Source: Nematostella vectensis (lineage: Eukaryota > Cnidaria > Anthozoa > Actiniaria > Edwardsiidae). From it: a stretch of 64,000 nt of DNA. Below the pieces are notes generated by a model, which was given only the letters and a program-made list of their open reading frames with translations, was not told the DNA's origin and searched no databases. Positions 1 through 11,775 of this stretch are shown one piece after another (position 1 is the stretch's first letter; the number at the start of each line of letters is the position of its first letter). A program made the translations under genes and the position numbers. Location: assembly GCF_932526225.1 (NCBI RefSeq), contig NC_064035.1:20573969-20637968 (forward strand), in the 5' to 3' direction.

Positions 1-1310
1 ACTAATACTGGACAAGTCTTATTGCAAAACCCACTTATACTGGACCAGTCTTATTGCAAAACCCACTTATACTGGACCAGTCTTATTGCAAAACCCACTT
101 ATACTGGACCAGTCTTATTGCAAAACCCACTTATATTGGACCAGTCTTATTGCAAAACCCACTTATACTGGACCAGTCTTATTGCCAAACCCACTTATAC
201 TGGACCAGTCTTATTGCAAAACCCACTTATACTGGACCAGTCTTATTGCAAAACCCACTTATAATTGACCAGTCTTATTGCCAAACCCACTTATACTGGA
301 CCAGTCTTATTGCAAAACCCACTTATACTGGACCAGTCTTATTGCCAAACCCACTTATACTGGACCAGTCTTATTGCAAAACCCACTTATACTGGACCAG
401 TCTTATTGCAAAACCCACTTATACTGGACCAGTCTTATTGCCAAACCCACTTATACTGGACCAGTCTTATTGCAAAACCCACTTATACTGGACCAGTCGT
501 ATTGCAAAACCCACTTATAATTGACCAGTCTTATTGCCAAACCCACTTATACTGGATCAGTCTTATTGCCAAACCCACTTATACTGGATCAGTCTTATTG
601 CAAAACCCACTTATATTGGACCAGTCTTATTGCAAAACCCACTTATACTGGACAAGTCTTATTGCAAAACCCACTTATACTGGACCAGTCTTATTGCAAA
701 ACCCACTTATACTGGACCAGTCTTATTGCAAAACCCACTTATACTGGACAAGTCTTATTGCAAAACCCACTTATACTGGACCAGTCTTATTGCAAAACCC
801 ACTTATACTGGACCAGTCTTATTGCAAAACCCACTTATACTGGACCAGTCTTATTGCAAAACCCACTTATACTGGACAAGTCTTATTGCAAAACCCACTT
901 ATACTGGACCAGTCTTATTGCAAAACCCACTTATACTGAACCAGTCTTATTGCAAAACCCACTTATACTGGACCAGTCTTATTGCAAAACCCACTTATAT
1001 TGGACCAGTCTTATTGCAAAACCCACTTATACTGGACCAGTCTAATTGCAAAACCCACTTATACTGGACCAGTCTTATTGCAAAACCCACTTATACTGGA
1101 CCAGTCTTATTGCAAAACACACTTATACTGGACCAGTCTTATTGCAAAACCCACTTATACTGGACCAGTCTTATTGCAAAACCCACTTATACTGGACCAG
1201 TCTTATTGCAAAACCCACTTGTACTGGACCAGTCTTATTGCAAAACCCACTTATACTGGACCAGTCTTATTGCCAAACCCAATTATACTGGACCAGTCTT
1301 ATTGCAAAGT
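1..1310. repeat. 32-bp tandem satellite
   Basis: About 40 head-to-tail copies of a 32-bp unit (core CTTATACTGGACCAGTC followed by TTATTGCAAAACCCA) fill the left edge and continue beyond the window. Copies differ by single bases, for example a CAAG or CAAA variant. The unit is not a multiple of three, yet most frames stay open because the unit is poor in stop codons, so the reading frames seen here are by-products. The array ends inside the 3' part of the glycosyltransferase-like gene. Confidence 0.97.
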
Positions 1311-2184
1311 TTCCGGGCATATGGGATGATAAGCTCAGCCAGTATATTCCTGTTTAGACCCGTTGAATCCCCATGAAGCTTAAACGGGTGTATAAACGGA
1401 AGATTGCTGCGAAAATTTTCCCATACCGAGATTGCGCTATCCCTTTTATCTCCATAACCATATTTTGTGCTCAAGAAAAGCCCTCCTCGAATCTGCACAT
1501 TGGACAGATGGTCCAGAAAACACATGATGGTTGGTACAGCAGCTTCTAAAAAGACTTTATGCTTGAAGAAGACCGAGGATAGGTAGCTTAGTTTCTTTGC
1601 CAGGCGTCTAGGAATGTACCAAACATCAGCTCTGGATGTTGGTATCGAATCTCTTCCCCCACTATTGTTATAAAAGTTAGAAAAGCTTTGGTTGACCCAT
1701 GAGAACGGAGAATTCCGTAGTTCATTAAAAGCATCGGCAGTTCTTGTAAGGATATTCGCCGTTCTCCACCAATGCCAATCTGTAGGTGTTGGACCTCAAA
1801 GTATCCCATTTTCGAATTTAACGTCGTCTCCAAACAACCACATCTTGTTTTTGTCTGTGCCTTTGACATTCCACCAAAGGAATAGGGCGTCGTCATGAAT
1901 TTGCAAATACCCCTCGTAGTTCGAGTATAATCGGGCTGCCTTCGCAAGGCACTCGTAGCCCCAGTAGCCTTTCTCGTGACTGACTTGCATCACTTTGAAC
2001 TTATCGTTCGCTTCCGGACCGCACACGATGATTCTGTCGAAGCCATTCTCGTAAAATGATCGAAGAAGCGGGAAACTTTCGTAATAAGGGTAGTGGTAAA
2101 CAATTATAAGCGCGACAGTGTCAAAGTAAGGTCGAGAACAGTGATGATTCGATGACGTCCTTTCTTTGGGTATTTCGGAGACTC
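1283..2184 (-). pseudogene. DUF288/STELLO-like glycosyltransferase exon, broken by TGA
   Basis: A long minus-strand exon begins after a good splice acceptor (CTTTCAG ending at 2185). It reads a nucleotide-sugar-transferase-like protein: a beta strand with Tyr-His-Tyr-Pro, then GFDRIIVCGPEA, then GYWGYECLAKAA, then YLQIHDDALFLWW, whose acidic pair may bind metal and sugar nucleotide. The same frame continues to KYGYGDKRDSAISVWENF but is cut by one in-frame TGA at 1798-1796. The last codons and the terminal stop lie in the first copy of the 32-bp satellite, so the natural C-terminus is lost or replaced. The upstream exon(s) were not identified. DUF288/STELLO is my best family guess from layout and the acidic motif. 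It could be another GT-A-fold family. Confidence 0.5.
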
Positions 2185-3109
2185 CTGAAAGAACAAAATA
2201 GAAACTTTGACAATAATATATGTTATGTGTTTGTCTGTCGGTCCAGTCCATCACGAGTCTAAGAAAAAATTACAAATATATGTATGAAATGTATGACAAA
2301 ACAAAGTGTTTTTTTAAACAAACACCACATTTAAATTAAATAAAAGAATTTGTACGCATATATAACTTTTTTCCTAAATGCCATATTATAACACTGATTT
2401 GGGCAAGAAAGGTAAAGATAACACTCTCAAATTATTTTTTACACCCAAGGATTGTATAAATTAATAATTTTGGTTTCTTAAAAAATATTTGAGATACTAA
2501 CATTAATTAAAAAGGGTGGTAGAGGTAAGGGGTGGGTCTAGCAATGTTCTGAGTTCGAAAAATATTGGTCATCCATTTCAATATTGAATTCCTTTTTCAT
2601 TACATACGGGTAAAGATACATCATTTCTATGGGTGGAAACTCGGATCTCATTCGTGTGTTGAGAATCAGAGATACTTTTCTCCAAAATGCATCTTTCTTT
2701 TTCAAATCTTCTAAAATGATACATGTTGTATTTTTCTTCTCCAGTTAATCGAGTTCTCTCATACGTTCTTGGTTTCCGTACAATTCATTGATAAAGTAGA
2801 AGGTGTAACAAAATAAAGTCTTCAATTCGTCTAAGGTGTTCACCGATTTTGAGAGTGAATTTGGTTGCTCGGTCAGACTACCGGTTTCATGGATTTACCG
2901 TTTGGTAGCATCATGTGATAAGTTAAAGGTCTCTTACTGAAAAGGTTGAAATGCATCATCTGGGTAGTTTTTCGCAACGGAAGATCTATCATGGAACGTT
3001 TGACTATTGTTAAGAAGAGTTGCACAGGTTTTTTCTAGGTTTATCAATTACTTAAAACAGGAGAGAAGTTTAATAGTTTTTACCAAGATATTTCCACTGC
3101 ATTTGATAA

Positions 3110-3290
3110 TCGCTCTTCCTCGCCGGGAGTTCGAAAACTTGTCTGGGGGCGTTTCTCTAAATTACCGGTAATTACAGGGTCTGGTTACCGGGAGAGTTTT
3201 CGGGATAATTTTTCGGGCAAAGGAGCGTGTCTGAAAAATGAGTTCAACTACCATTTTAGCATTTTCAATGGGACAAAAAACGACGATTAA
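3110..3290 (+). repeat. Dispersed repeat family A, copy 1
   Basis: This segment matches the reverse complement of about 58500-58660: GGGCGTTT(T/C)TCTCTAAA, then GGTAATTAC, then GGGCAAAGGAGC, then CAATGGGACAAAAAA in the same order with small indels. Two copies 55 kb apart in opposite orientation indicate an interspersed host repeat. No coding capacity is visible. Confidence 0.7.
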
Positions 3291-4164
3291 AAATGGTTTG
3301 TTCATTGGCGCGCGCAAATGAGAATATTTCTTTCATGAAAAGCACAATTACCTCATTAGGATCACTGATTCCATATGAAACTTTCGCGCTGTGTAGCCAT
3401 TTAAGAAACAAGGTAGACTAAATAATAACAGCAATTTTTGGTGGGTCGTAGCTTTTGGGGTCACATGTTTTAGGTATTAGGTTTTTGGTCTTTGTTTTGT
3501 AGACACCACACTTTCCCACTTTCCTCCTCGACTGCAGCCGTAACATCATCCAAATCGATTAAATCGATTAAATTCTTCATCAGAAAAGTCCGAAAGATCG
3601 GATAAATCAAGCTCAAGATGGAAAGAGTTTTCGAAATCGCTAGCGTCTGCCATTTTTGCTTCTGCTTGTACCGTGTCTATTTTTTGCGTTGGCATGGCAA
3701 TAAAGCTTCAACATCCGAATTTGCATAAAGGCCAAAATCAATTTAGAAAACTCAATTAACCGAAGCGAAACGAACATAGAATATGTGAAATCGCTTAATT
3801 TTTGCAGTTGCGATTCCATCTTACACTTACACTTCCCTGGTACCACAAAATAAGAACAAAATGGATAATCCTAACCATGACACACATAAGTAGTGTTGTG
3901 TATGAAAACTGTTTAGTAGTCTACAACGTACTTTTTGTTCTCAATAGACGTGCTATTATTTCTAGACAAAATTATTAGGCATCAGCTAGATCACTCTCGT
4001 ACGTAGCCACATCCGACAATAAACGTCCGACATTACAGTTCTTGAAAATAGATATTTGGCGTAAAAAATAAGTCGCTCTTCTTCGCTGTCAGTGAGCTCC
4101 ATTCTCGCAACGTGCTCACACTGTCGAAAGTCAGTATTGGTGTATAATTATTTCAGTTGTGAGC

Positions 4165-4395
4165 TAAATGATAATCTTGATCCGTTATTTAGATAGACAA
4201 CTCTAAAAATACTGTGGTCCAGTTGCTGATATCATGGCATTTTCAAAAGAAATTATACGCGACGACTTTTACTAGCGAAAAGATTATGGTTTTTCCTTGC
4301 TCTTAAAAAATGCTAAAATTCGATTATAATTAACATATCAGACCAATCGTAACAGTCACGAATCACTCGTTATTGAAAGTCTCCGAAGCCAAAAT
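4165..4395 (+). repeat. Dispersed repeat family B, copy 1
   Basis: It shares ordered blocks with 53450-53990: GATAATCTTGATCCG, TAGACAACTCT, CCAGTTGCTGATATCATGGC, CGACTTTTACT and TTATTGAAAGTCTCCGAAGC. The second copy carries additional sequence between the blocks. It looks like a non-coding interspersed repeat. Confidence 0.7.
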
Positions 4396-4599
4396 AGATT
4401 TGCATACTGAGACGTAGTACCAGGCAAGTTATATGACCAACGTTTTCTCTACTACGCTCCCACTTGTCGAGGAATTCATATATTAGCTAACTTAGCAAAT
4501 TAACTTACTAGTACTAGTAAATGAAATTGGGGGCGAGAAAGTTTAGTGGTATTATTTTGAAATTTTATAGAATTTTTAATTTTTTTTTAGAAAAAACAT

Positions 4600-7500
4600 A
4601 CTAGTAAACAAAATTTCGGGGCGAGAAAGCAATCTGACAAATCGCCCCGAGATTTGGTTTACTAGTATAATAATAACTATACTATTAAATAAAATTACGG
4701 GGCGTAAAGCAAAAACGACAACTCGCCCCGAGATTTGGTTTACTAGTAGTAAGTAATTATGATACCGATAAATTAGGGGCGTAAAGCAAAAACGACAACT
4801 CGCCCCGAGATTTGGTTTACTAAGAGTAAATAATTATGATACCGATAAATTACGGGGCGTAAAGCAAAAACGACAACTCGCACCGAGATTTGGTTTACTA
4901 GTAATGAGTAATTATGATACCGATAAATTACGGGGCGTAAAGCAAAAACGACAACCCGCACCGAGATTTGGTTTACTAGTAGTAAGTAATTATGATACCG
5001 ATAAATTACGGGGCGTAAAGCAAAAACGACAACTCGCACCGAGATTTGGTTTACTAGTAGTAAGTAATTATGATACCGATAAATTACGGGGCGTAAAGCA
5101 AAAACGACAACTCGCACCGAGATTTGGTTTATTATTACCAAGAAATTACGGGGCGCAAAGCAAAAATGACAACTCGCCCAGAGATTTGGTTTACTAGTAG
5201 TAAGTAATTATGATACCGATAAATAACGGGGCGTAAAGCAAAAACGACAACACGCACGGAGATTTGGTTTACTAGTAGTAAGTAATTATGATACCGATAA
5301 ATTACGGGGCGTAAAGCAAAAACGACAACTCGTCCCGAGATTTGGTTTATTAGTAGTATGTAATTATGATACCGATAAATTACGGGGCGTAAAGCAAAAA
5401 CGACAACTCGCCCCGAGATTTGGTTTACTAGTAGTAAGTAATTATGATACCGATAAATTACGGGGCGTAAAGCAAAAACGACAACTCGCCCCGAGATTTG
5501 GTTTACTAGTAGTAAGTAATTATGATACCGATAAATTACGGGGCGTAAAGCAAAAACGACAACTCGCCCCGAGATTTGGTTTACTAGTAGTAAGTAATTA
5601 TGATACCGATTAATTACGGGGCGTAAAGCAAAAACGACAACTCGCCCCGAGATTTAGTTTACTAGTAGTAAGTAATTATGATACCGATAAATTACGGGGC
5701 GTAAAGCAAAAACGACAACTCGCCCCGAGATTTGGTTTACTAGTAGTAAGTAATTATGATACCGATAAATTACGGGGCGTAAAGCAAAAACGACAACTCG
5801 CCCCGAGATTTGGTTTACTAAGAGTAAGTAATTATGATACCGATAAATTACGGGGCGTAAAGCAAAAACGACAACTCGCACCGAGATTTGGTTTACTAGT
5901 AATGAGTAATTATGATACCGATAAATTACGGGGCGTAAAGCAAAAACGACAACCCGCACCGAGATTTGGTTTACTAGTAGTAAGTAATTATGATACCGAT
6001 AAATTACGGGGCGTAAAGCAAAAACGACAACTCGCACCGAAATTTGGTTTACTAGTAATAAGTAATTATGATACCGATAAATTACGGGGCGTAAAGCAAA
6101 AACGACAACTCGTCCCGAGATTTGGTTTATTAGTAGTATGTAATTATGATACCGATAAATTACGGGGCGTAAAGCAAAAACGACAACTCGCCCCGAGATT
6201 TGGTTTACTAGTAGTAAGTAATTATGATACCGATAAATTACGGGGCGTAAAGCAAAAACGACAACTCGCCCCGAGATTTGGTTTACTGGTGATAAGTAAT
6301 TATAATACCGATAAATTACGGGGCGTAAAGCAAATACGACAACACGCCCCGAGATTTGGTTTACTAGTAGTAAGTTATTATGATACCGATAAATACCGGG
6401 GCGTAAAGCAAAAACGACAACACGCCCCGAGATTTGGTTTACTAGTAGTAAGTATTTATGATACCGATAAATACCGGGGCGTAAAGCAAAAACGACAACA
6501 CGCCCCGAGATTTGGTTTACTAGTAGTAAGTATTTATGATACCGATAAATACCGGGGCGTAAAGCAAAAACGACAACTCGTCCCGAGATTTGGTTTATTA
6601 GTAGTAAGTAATTATGATACCGATAAATTACGGGGCGTAAAGCAAAAACGACAACTCGCCCCGAGATTTGGTTTACTAGTAGTAAGTAATTATGATACCG
6701 ATAAATTACGGGGCGTAAAGCAAAAACGACAACTCGCCCCGAGATTTGGTTTACTGGTGATAAGTAATTATAATACCGATAAATTACGGGGCGTAAAGCA
6801 AATACGACAACACGCCCCGAGATTTGGCTTACTAGTAGTAAGTAATTATGATACCGATATATTACGTCGCGTTAAGCAAATACGACAACACGCCCCGAGA
6901 TTTGGTTTACTACTAGTAAGTAATTATGATACCGATAAATTACGGGGCGTAAAGCAAAAACGACAACACGCCCCGAGATTTGGTTTACTAGTAGTAAGTA
7001 ATTATGATACCGATAAATACCGGGGCGTAAAGCAAAAACAACAACACGCCCCGAGATTTGGTTTACTAGTAGTAAGTAATTATGATACCGATAAATTACG
7101 GGGCGTAAAGCAAAAACGACAACACGTCCAGAGATTTGGCTTACTAGTAGTAAGTAATTATGATACCGATAAATTACGGGGCGTAAAGCAAAAACGACAA
7201 CTCGCCCCGAGATTTGGCTTACTAGTAGTAAGTAATTATGATACCGATAAATTACGGGGCGTAAAGCAAAAACGATAACTCGCCCCGAGATTTGGTTTAC
7301 TATTACCAAGAAATTACGGGGCGTAAAGCAAAAATGACAACACGCCCCGAGATTTGGTTTACTAGTAGTAAGTAATTATGATACCGATAAATTACGGGGC
7401 GTAAAGCAAATACGACAACACGCCCCGAGATTTGGTTTACTAGTAGTAAGTAATTATGATACCGATAAATTACGGGGCGTAAAGCAAAAATGACAACTCG

Positions 7501-8279
7501 CCCAGAGATTTGGTTTACTAGTAGTAAGTAATTATAATACCGATAAATTACGGGGCGTAAAGCAAAAACGACAACACGCCCCGAGATTTGGTTTACTAGT
7601 AGTAAGTAATTATAATACCGATAAATTACGGGGCGTAAAGAAAAAACGACAACTCGCCCCGAGATTTGGCTTACTAGTAGTAAGTAATTATGATACCGAT
7701 AAATTACGGGGCGTAAAGCAAAAACGACAACTCGCCCCGAGATTTGGTTTACTATTACCAAGAAATTACGGGGCGTAAAGCAAAAATGACAACACGCCCC
7801 GAGATTTGGTTTACTAGTAGTAAGTAATTATGATACCGATAAATTACGGGGCGTAAAGCAAATACGACAACACGCCCCGAGATTTGGTTTACTAGTAGTA
7901 AGTAATTATGATACCGATAAATTACGGGGCGTAAAGCAAAAACGACAACTCGTCCCGAGATTTGGTTTATTAGTAGTATGTAATTATGATACCGATAAAT
8001 TACGGGGCGTAAAGCAAAAACGACAACTCGCCCCGAGATTTGGTTTACTAGTAGTAAGTAATTATGATACCGATAAATTACGGGGCGTAAAGCAAAAACG
8101 ACAACTCGCCCCGAGATTTGGTTTACTAGTAGTAAGTAATTATGATACCGATAAATTACGGGGCGTAAAGCAAAAACGACAACTCGCCCCGAGATTTGGT
8201 TTACTAGTAGTAAGTAATTATAATACCGATAAATTACGGTGCGTAAAGAAAAACCGACAACTCGCCCCGAGATTTGGTT
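4600..8279. repeat. 78-bp tandem satellite, left part
   Basis: About 47 units of 78 bp (core AATTACGGGGCGTAAAGCAA, then ACGACAACTCGCCCCGAGAT, then TTGGTTTACTAGTAGTAAG, then AATTATGATACCGATA). Because 78 is a multiple of three, frames stay open for hundreds of codons on both strands; these are not genes. Shortened units containing ATTACCAAGAAATTACGG recur (about 5135, 7305, 7757), the last two about 452 bp apart with the same neighbours, which shows higher-order amplification. The array is interrupted by element 1 and resumes at 21006. Confidence 0.97.
8274..8279. repeat. Target-site duplication, left copy (element 1)
   Basis: TTGGTT sits directly before the terminal G-tract. The right flank carries TTGATT at 21006-21011. 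A 6-bp duplication, here with one mismatch, is the size made by Polinton integrases, and both flanks lie at the same phase of the 78-bp satellite unit. Confidence 0.75.
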
Positions 8280-8523
8280 GGGGGGGGGGGAGGGGCCAGG
8301 GGGTTTCAGAGAAACTAGTGGGAGGCGCGAATCGCCCTTCCGGGCCTCCCAGCCCCGTCTCCCGTCTTAGGCCTGGGAAGCGCGAATCGCCCCTCCGGGC
8401 CTCCCAGCCCCGTCTCTATATATCAGGCAGATAATGCTTCACGTACATAAACAATCAGCAATTGCTAATGTAGGCCAAATCGATTTCACGTACATAAGCT
8501 TTTGGCAATTGCTAATATAGGCC
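8280..8523 (+). repeat. Terminal inverted repeat, left (element 1)
   Basis: It opens with a run of 11 G (8280-8290), then AGGGGCCAGGGGG and TTTCAGAGAAACTAGTGGGA, mirrored at 20775-21005. The left arm has a block of about 50 bp (around GCGAATCGCCC and GGGCCTCCCAGCCCCGTCTC) twice where the right has it once, and two copies of a 47-bp unit where the right has three. It carries a TATATA sequence near 8420. Confidence 0.93.
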
Positions 8524-8655
8524 GGGCCCGTTCCGCGTAAATAAGGTCGGGGCGAAAAAGCGCATGGATAAATCTACGCAAAACCTACGGAGCGCGGAAT
8601 AACCGTTTTTCGGCCGTAAATTCAAAGCCGCTGACGTGGCGTTTAAACCTGAGTT

Positions 8656-9116
8656 CTACTCGAACACCTCGCTCCCGAACTTCTCGCGAATTTCTCGCAG
8701 CCTCTTTTTCGTCTTTTCGCGTGCCTCCAGGGAGGGCCCTTTCCCGCTTTTTTTATCACGCGGTGCGAGGCCGTGTCGAGCTCTGATAGCGGCCTTGAGC
8801 GCGTAGTATCTCTCTTGTTCCTGAAGTATTAGCCGAAACTCTTCGTCCGAGATATGCCCGTCCTGCAGAGCCTTAGAGACCAGCTCGCTGATCGAGTTTT
8901 TCTTACTCTCCGCTAAAACCATCGTGTCTTCGTGTTTAGCCACCTTGGTCGTAAGACCCCTGGAGTGTCACATATTTTCTGGAGTCGGAAGCTTTGCACG
9001 TCGCCGCCGATGCCTGCCGGAGCGGTAGGCGTCGTGTGCGTTTGCGGGCAAGTCGGGGGGTAGGCGCTGGGAAGCGAGGGGTATATGGCACCGCTGCTAA
9101 CGTCGCTGTTTGCCAT
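8656..9116 (-). pseudogene. Small membrane protein, internally deleted and frameshifted (element 1)
   Basis: This is the counterpart of the 201-residue element 2 protein at 40293-40898. The N-terminal part (9116 to about 8960) keeps the AIYPSLP and SFRLQK motifs. The C-terminal part (8943-8656) keeps SELVSKALQDGHISDEEF. The roughly 75-90 residue hydrophobic centre of the relative is missing, and the two parts lie in different frames, joined near 8945-8960. What remains is a charged, helical tail. The product would lack its membrane segments, so I treat it as non-functional. The role of the family is unknown. Confidence 0.75.
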
Positions 9117-9176
9117 GCTTGTTATGTCGGACCTAGGTTAGCTCTAATACGAGGCGAACAGGCTTGCCCTTAAAGT

Positions 9177-9595
9177 TCACCCGTCTACCGCGGTCATCAG
9201 TGATCCATATTCGGAGACAAACTCAGAGGAAGATGCTGCGACACAAACGGGGATGTCGGGTCCATAGACGACTTTCTCGTGCGGCCTCCCGCGGGTTTCT
9301 AGGCAAGCGAGAACGTTTGAAGGCTCGTCTAAGGCGAGGCATTGCGTGCGGTCTACGATATCGCAGAAGATGTAGAGGGCCTCTATTTTCGGCAAAGTCA
9401 CCTTAAGTGGGGGCTCCCCCAAGGGCAGTGCGAGGCCCGCCCCCCCAACTGATCGTCTTTAGCCTCTAGGCCAAATAGTGCGCAAAGCTCGGCATTCAGG
9501 AACGCAACGCCTTTGGACACGAGCGCGATCTTCCCGGTGAGGGGATCCAGCTTCGCGGTCAGAATCTGGCTTTTAGCGTGGTTGATCGTTTCCAC
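9177..9595 (-). pseudogene. Penton-like minor capsid protein, truncated and frameshifted (element 1)
   Basis: Two minus-strand pieces (9595-9430 and 9422-9177, different frames) match the middle and C-terminal half of the 207-residue element 2 penton-like protein at 40926-41549. Matched landmarks are NAELCALFGL against NEPLACLLGL, and YIFCDIVDRTQCL against FIHCDLVNASDSL. The first 65 or so residues, including the diagnostic IPAGQYTIE motif, are absent. The gene breaks off where the plus-strand gene at 9578 begins, so a rearrangement junction lies at about 9595-9655. Penton-like proteins form the single-jelly-roll vertex capsomers of Polinton-type virions. Confidence 0.7.
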
Positions 9596-10816
9596 GATGG
9601 ACTCGGCCGTGTGGTGCCCGGCTGGCAGAGTAGCGATGGGCGGGAGGGAGGCTATAGTCGTTATCTGATCGAGATTGTACTCAACTTTGCGGTCTGGTGC
9701 GCAACCGCCGGATGCGGGGTGTCCCTAACCGACCCCGCTTTCGCCACGCTCCCCTCTGTCATCAGGGGATTTCTAAGGTTTCACGTCTACTTTACCACCC
9801 GGAGGATACTCTACGAGCTCGGCGCCCCCCTGCCTGGCGACAGCCCGTTCACGCAAAAAGGTAACCCCTACAAGAAGGCCGCTTTCGAGCGTCTATGTAT
9901 AGAGTTCGGTTTGCCGCGTAAGCCGGACTTCCGATGGAAAGGCGGGCGGAACCACGGGCTAGGCGATGTGTTTGTGTTCTACCCGGGGGAGGGGTATCGC
10001 AACGTGCACGTGATTCGTGGCTACGACACGGCGGCGGACGAGTACCCGAGCCACCTCAATCTGTTTAGCGACGAAGGTGGGACGTACAATAGTGGAAAGC
10101 AGGTTGGTTACATACGCAACGACGACCACGGGGGCGTGCAATATAGCTGGTTTGCGCCTCCCAAAGGTGAGGGGCTGACAAAAGCAGGGCTAGGAAGACT
10201 CGATCGCTCGTTCGAGGCGTTCGTCTACACAGTGCTTGGCGCGCAGGTAAACGTCCGTTCCTCTATCGCGGGGGCCGGTGGGCCGGCCATGGAGGTGCAG
10301 GCGGAGTTCACGAAGCTGCTTGAAGACGCGATCATAGCAAACGACATCGGTCAAAGCGTGCAAAGGTACCAGTTAGCCGTGCAGGAGGCCAAGGTGAGAC
10401 TGAGTCTTGCGATCGCACCAGGAGTGTGGCTGATGCCGAGCGATCTGGTGATAAACACGCAAAGCGTCGTGGGGTACAACAATAAGCTGCAGAAAGCCAC
10501 GGACTCCATGACGCTCGGCGCAAACGCGATCAACACCGAGACAAAGCCAGTCGGTGCTCATAACATGGCCGGTGGGCATCTTAGGGTGCAACACGTGACT
10601 GACACTGGGATCGACCGCGTGCCGTCCCGGCGGCAAAGCAAGGATTCCGCCCCTGCGAAAGTGCACGCAGAGGGCGCGGCCCCTGCCCCCTCTCCACGTA
10701 CGCACGCTGCGCATAGCATGAATGCCGCCGGAACGGGCGAAAAAAGTGACCACACCGCCCTCAAGGCGGGGTTGTCGGCACTCGCGGTGGCCGCGGCGTA
10801 TTACTTGTTCCGATGA
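9578..10816 (+). CDS. Conserved Polinton-associated protein, N-terminally truncated (element 1)
   Basis: A 412-residue frame whose residues from about 26 onward match the element 2 gene at 38688-40214: CATAGCGV, FHVYFTTRRILYELGAPLP, NHGLGDV, LTKAGLGRLD and GYNNKLQKAT. Element 2's first 157 or so residues are missing, and residues 1-26 here are antisense to the penton remnant, so the annotated start is probably an accident of rearrangement. The C-terminus has a Pro/Ala/Ser-rich linker with the THAAHSM segment and ends in a hydrophobic helix plus YYLFR, suggesting a tail anchor. Compared with element 2, the gene is inverted and sits between penton and coiled-coil genes. The function is unknown. 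Unlike the element 2 copy, it has no stop in the conserved part. Confidence 0.7.
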   Translation: MVDRFHDGLGRVVPGWQSSDGREGGYSRYLIEIVLNFAVWCATAGCGVSLTDPAFATLPSVIRGFLRFHVYFTTRRILYELGAPLPGDSPFTQKGNPYKKAAFERLCIEFGLPRKPDFRWKGGRNHGLGDVFVFYPGEGYRNVHVIRGYDTAADEYPSHLNLFSDEGGTYNSGKQVGYIRNDDHGGVQYSWFAPPKGEGLTKAGLGRLDRSFEAFVYTVLGAQVNVRSSIAGAGGPAMEVQAEFTKLLEDAIIANDIGQSVQRYQLAVQEAKVRLSLAIAPGVWLMPSDLVINTQSVVGYNNKLQKATDSMTLGANAINTETKPVGAHNMAGGHLRVQHVTDTGIDRVPSRRQSKDSAPAKVHAEGAAPAPSPRTHAAHSMNAAGTGEKSDHTALKAGLSALAVAAAYYLFR

Positions 10817-11775
10817 CTGCTTTGCATTCGGCGGACCAAGAACGCGGCTACGGCTAGAATGAGCAGCCACGCATTTTCGCCAAGGAATTTCACCGCTTCT
10901 CCTGCAGCCTTAAACACGAAGTTTGTGATGCTGCCTACTAGCCCGGGGAGAAGCTCGCCTAGCTTTTTCCCGATGGCCTTAAGCCCGTTACCGACCCCTC
11001 TGGCCACGGAGGGGAGCGACTTGCCGAGCGACGTCACAATGGCAGCGATCGTCGTCGCTACGGCCAACCCGATGGCGGTGACGGTAAAGCCGTACTTTTT
11101 GAAGATGGCTTTGATGCGGTCTCTTAGCGGCTTTTGGTTCTCGAGCTCTCGGTTTTCGCGTTCTAGTTCGTCAATCTCGGACAGCCTCTCCTCGTTGCGC
11201 TCACGGGCCTCTTGGCGGCTACTCTCTGACGTGTTAGGGTCGTCGATGGTCTCCCTGTCTGTGGCTACCACCCCCTGCAGCTCTTGGACCCGTTCTGTGT
11301 TTTCCTGGATGACCGCGTCTATCTCTGCCACGGACCCCATCGCCAGCTTGAAGCCTTTCAGATCTGCAACGTCCTGTCGGACGCCCCCGTCCGCGTTGAA
11401 CAGCTGTCTCGCTTTAGACCAGCCTCCTTTGCCGAGGTTGCGAACCTGTATTAGCGTCTTTCCCCTCCGGTCTGACTGGAACCGTATCAGATTCTCGTTA
11501 AGGTCTGGGTATTAATCCCTGAGGGACTGGAGTCTTGTCGCTGCACCCTCTGTGATGAACGAGGTTTCAGCGCTTGCCGTTCCGGCGGTTTGCGTTGCGC
11601 TTCGCGTAGCCATGCTATGCGCAGCATGCGTACGCGACGACGTGCTCGTCATTGGGATCGACTCCCCATCGTCGGGGTCAAACGGGATAAGGGGCGTCGT
11701 CTCGTCGTCCCCCGCCCCGCGATCGGCGGACGCACCCGGCAAGGTATCGTCAATGTCAACGTCAACATCACCCAT
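10801..11775 (-). pseudogene. Coiled-coil/hydrophobic virion-type protein with one TAA (element 1)
   Basis: A single minus frame of 324 sense codons matching element 2's 340-residue protein (41553-42575), interrupted by one TAA at 11514-11512 just before the conserved YPDLNENL. Layout: acidic N-terminus with a THAAHSM insertion; conserved GKGGWSKAR region; Glu/Arg-rich coiled coil; then AIFKKYGFTVTA and a long Gly/Ala/Val hydrophobic tract ending in basic residues. The tract resembles a membrane-active segment; a role in membrane interaction or capsid lining is inference only. The 3' end overlaps the convergent gene at 9578-10816 by 16 bp. Confidence 0.75.

Larger units (their letters stand above)
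2185..4599. other. Host intergenic or intronic DNA
   Basis: AT-rich DNA without a convincing coding region. It may be the intron upstream of the glycosyltransferase-like exon. It contains two dispersed-repeat copies listed separately (3110-3290 and 4165-4395). Confidence 0.6.

Noticed and set aside
1-1310. CRISPR-like array (32-bp repeats)
   Set aside because: The units are contiguous with no unique spacers, and the context is an animal genome; it is a satellite.
5902-7278. Long open frame of 458 codons in the 78-bp satellite
   Set aside because: The unit length is a multiple of three, so both strands stay open; the repeated peptide simply follows the unit and has no start or promoter context.
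10859-11515. 218-codon plus-strand frame in element 1
   Set aside because: It is antisense to the coiled-coil gene whose protein matches element 2; a GC-rich shadow frame.
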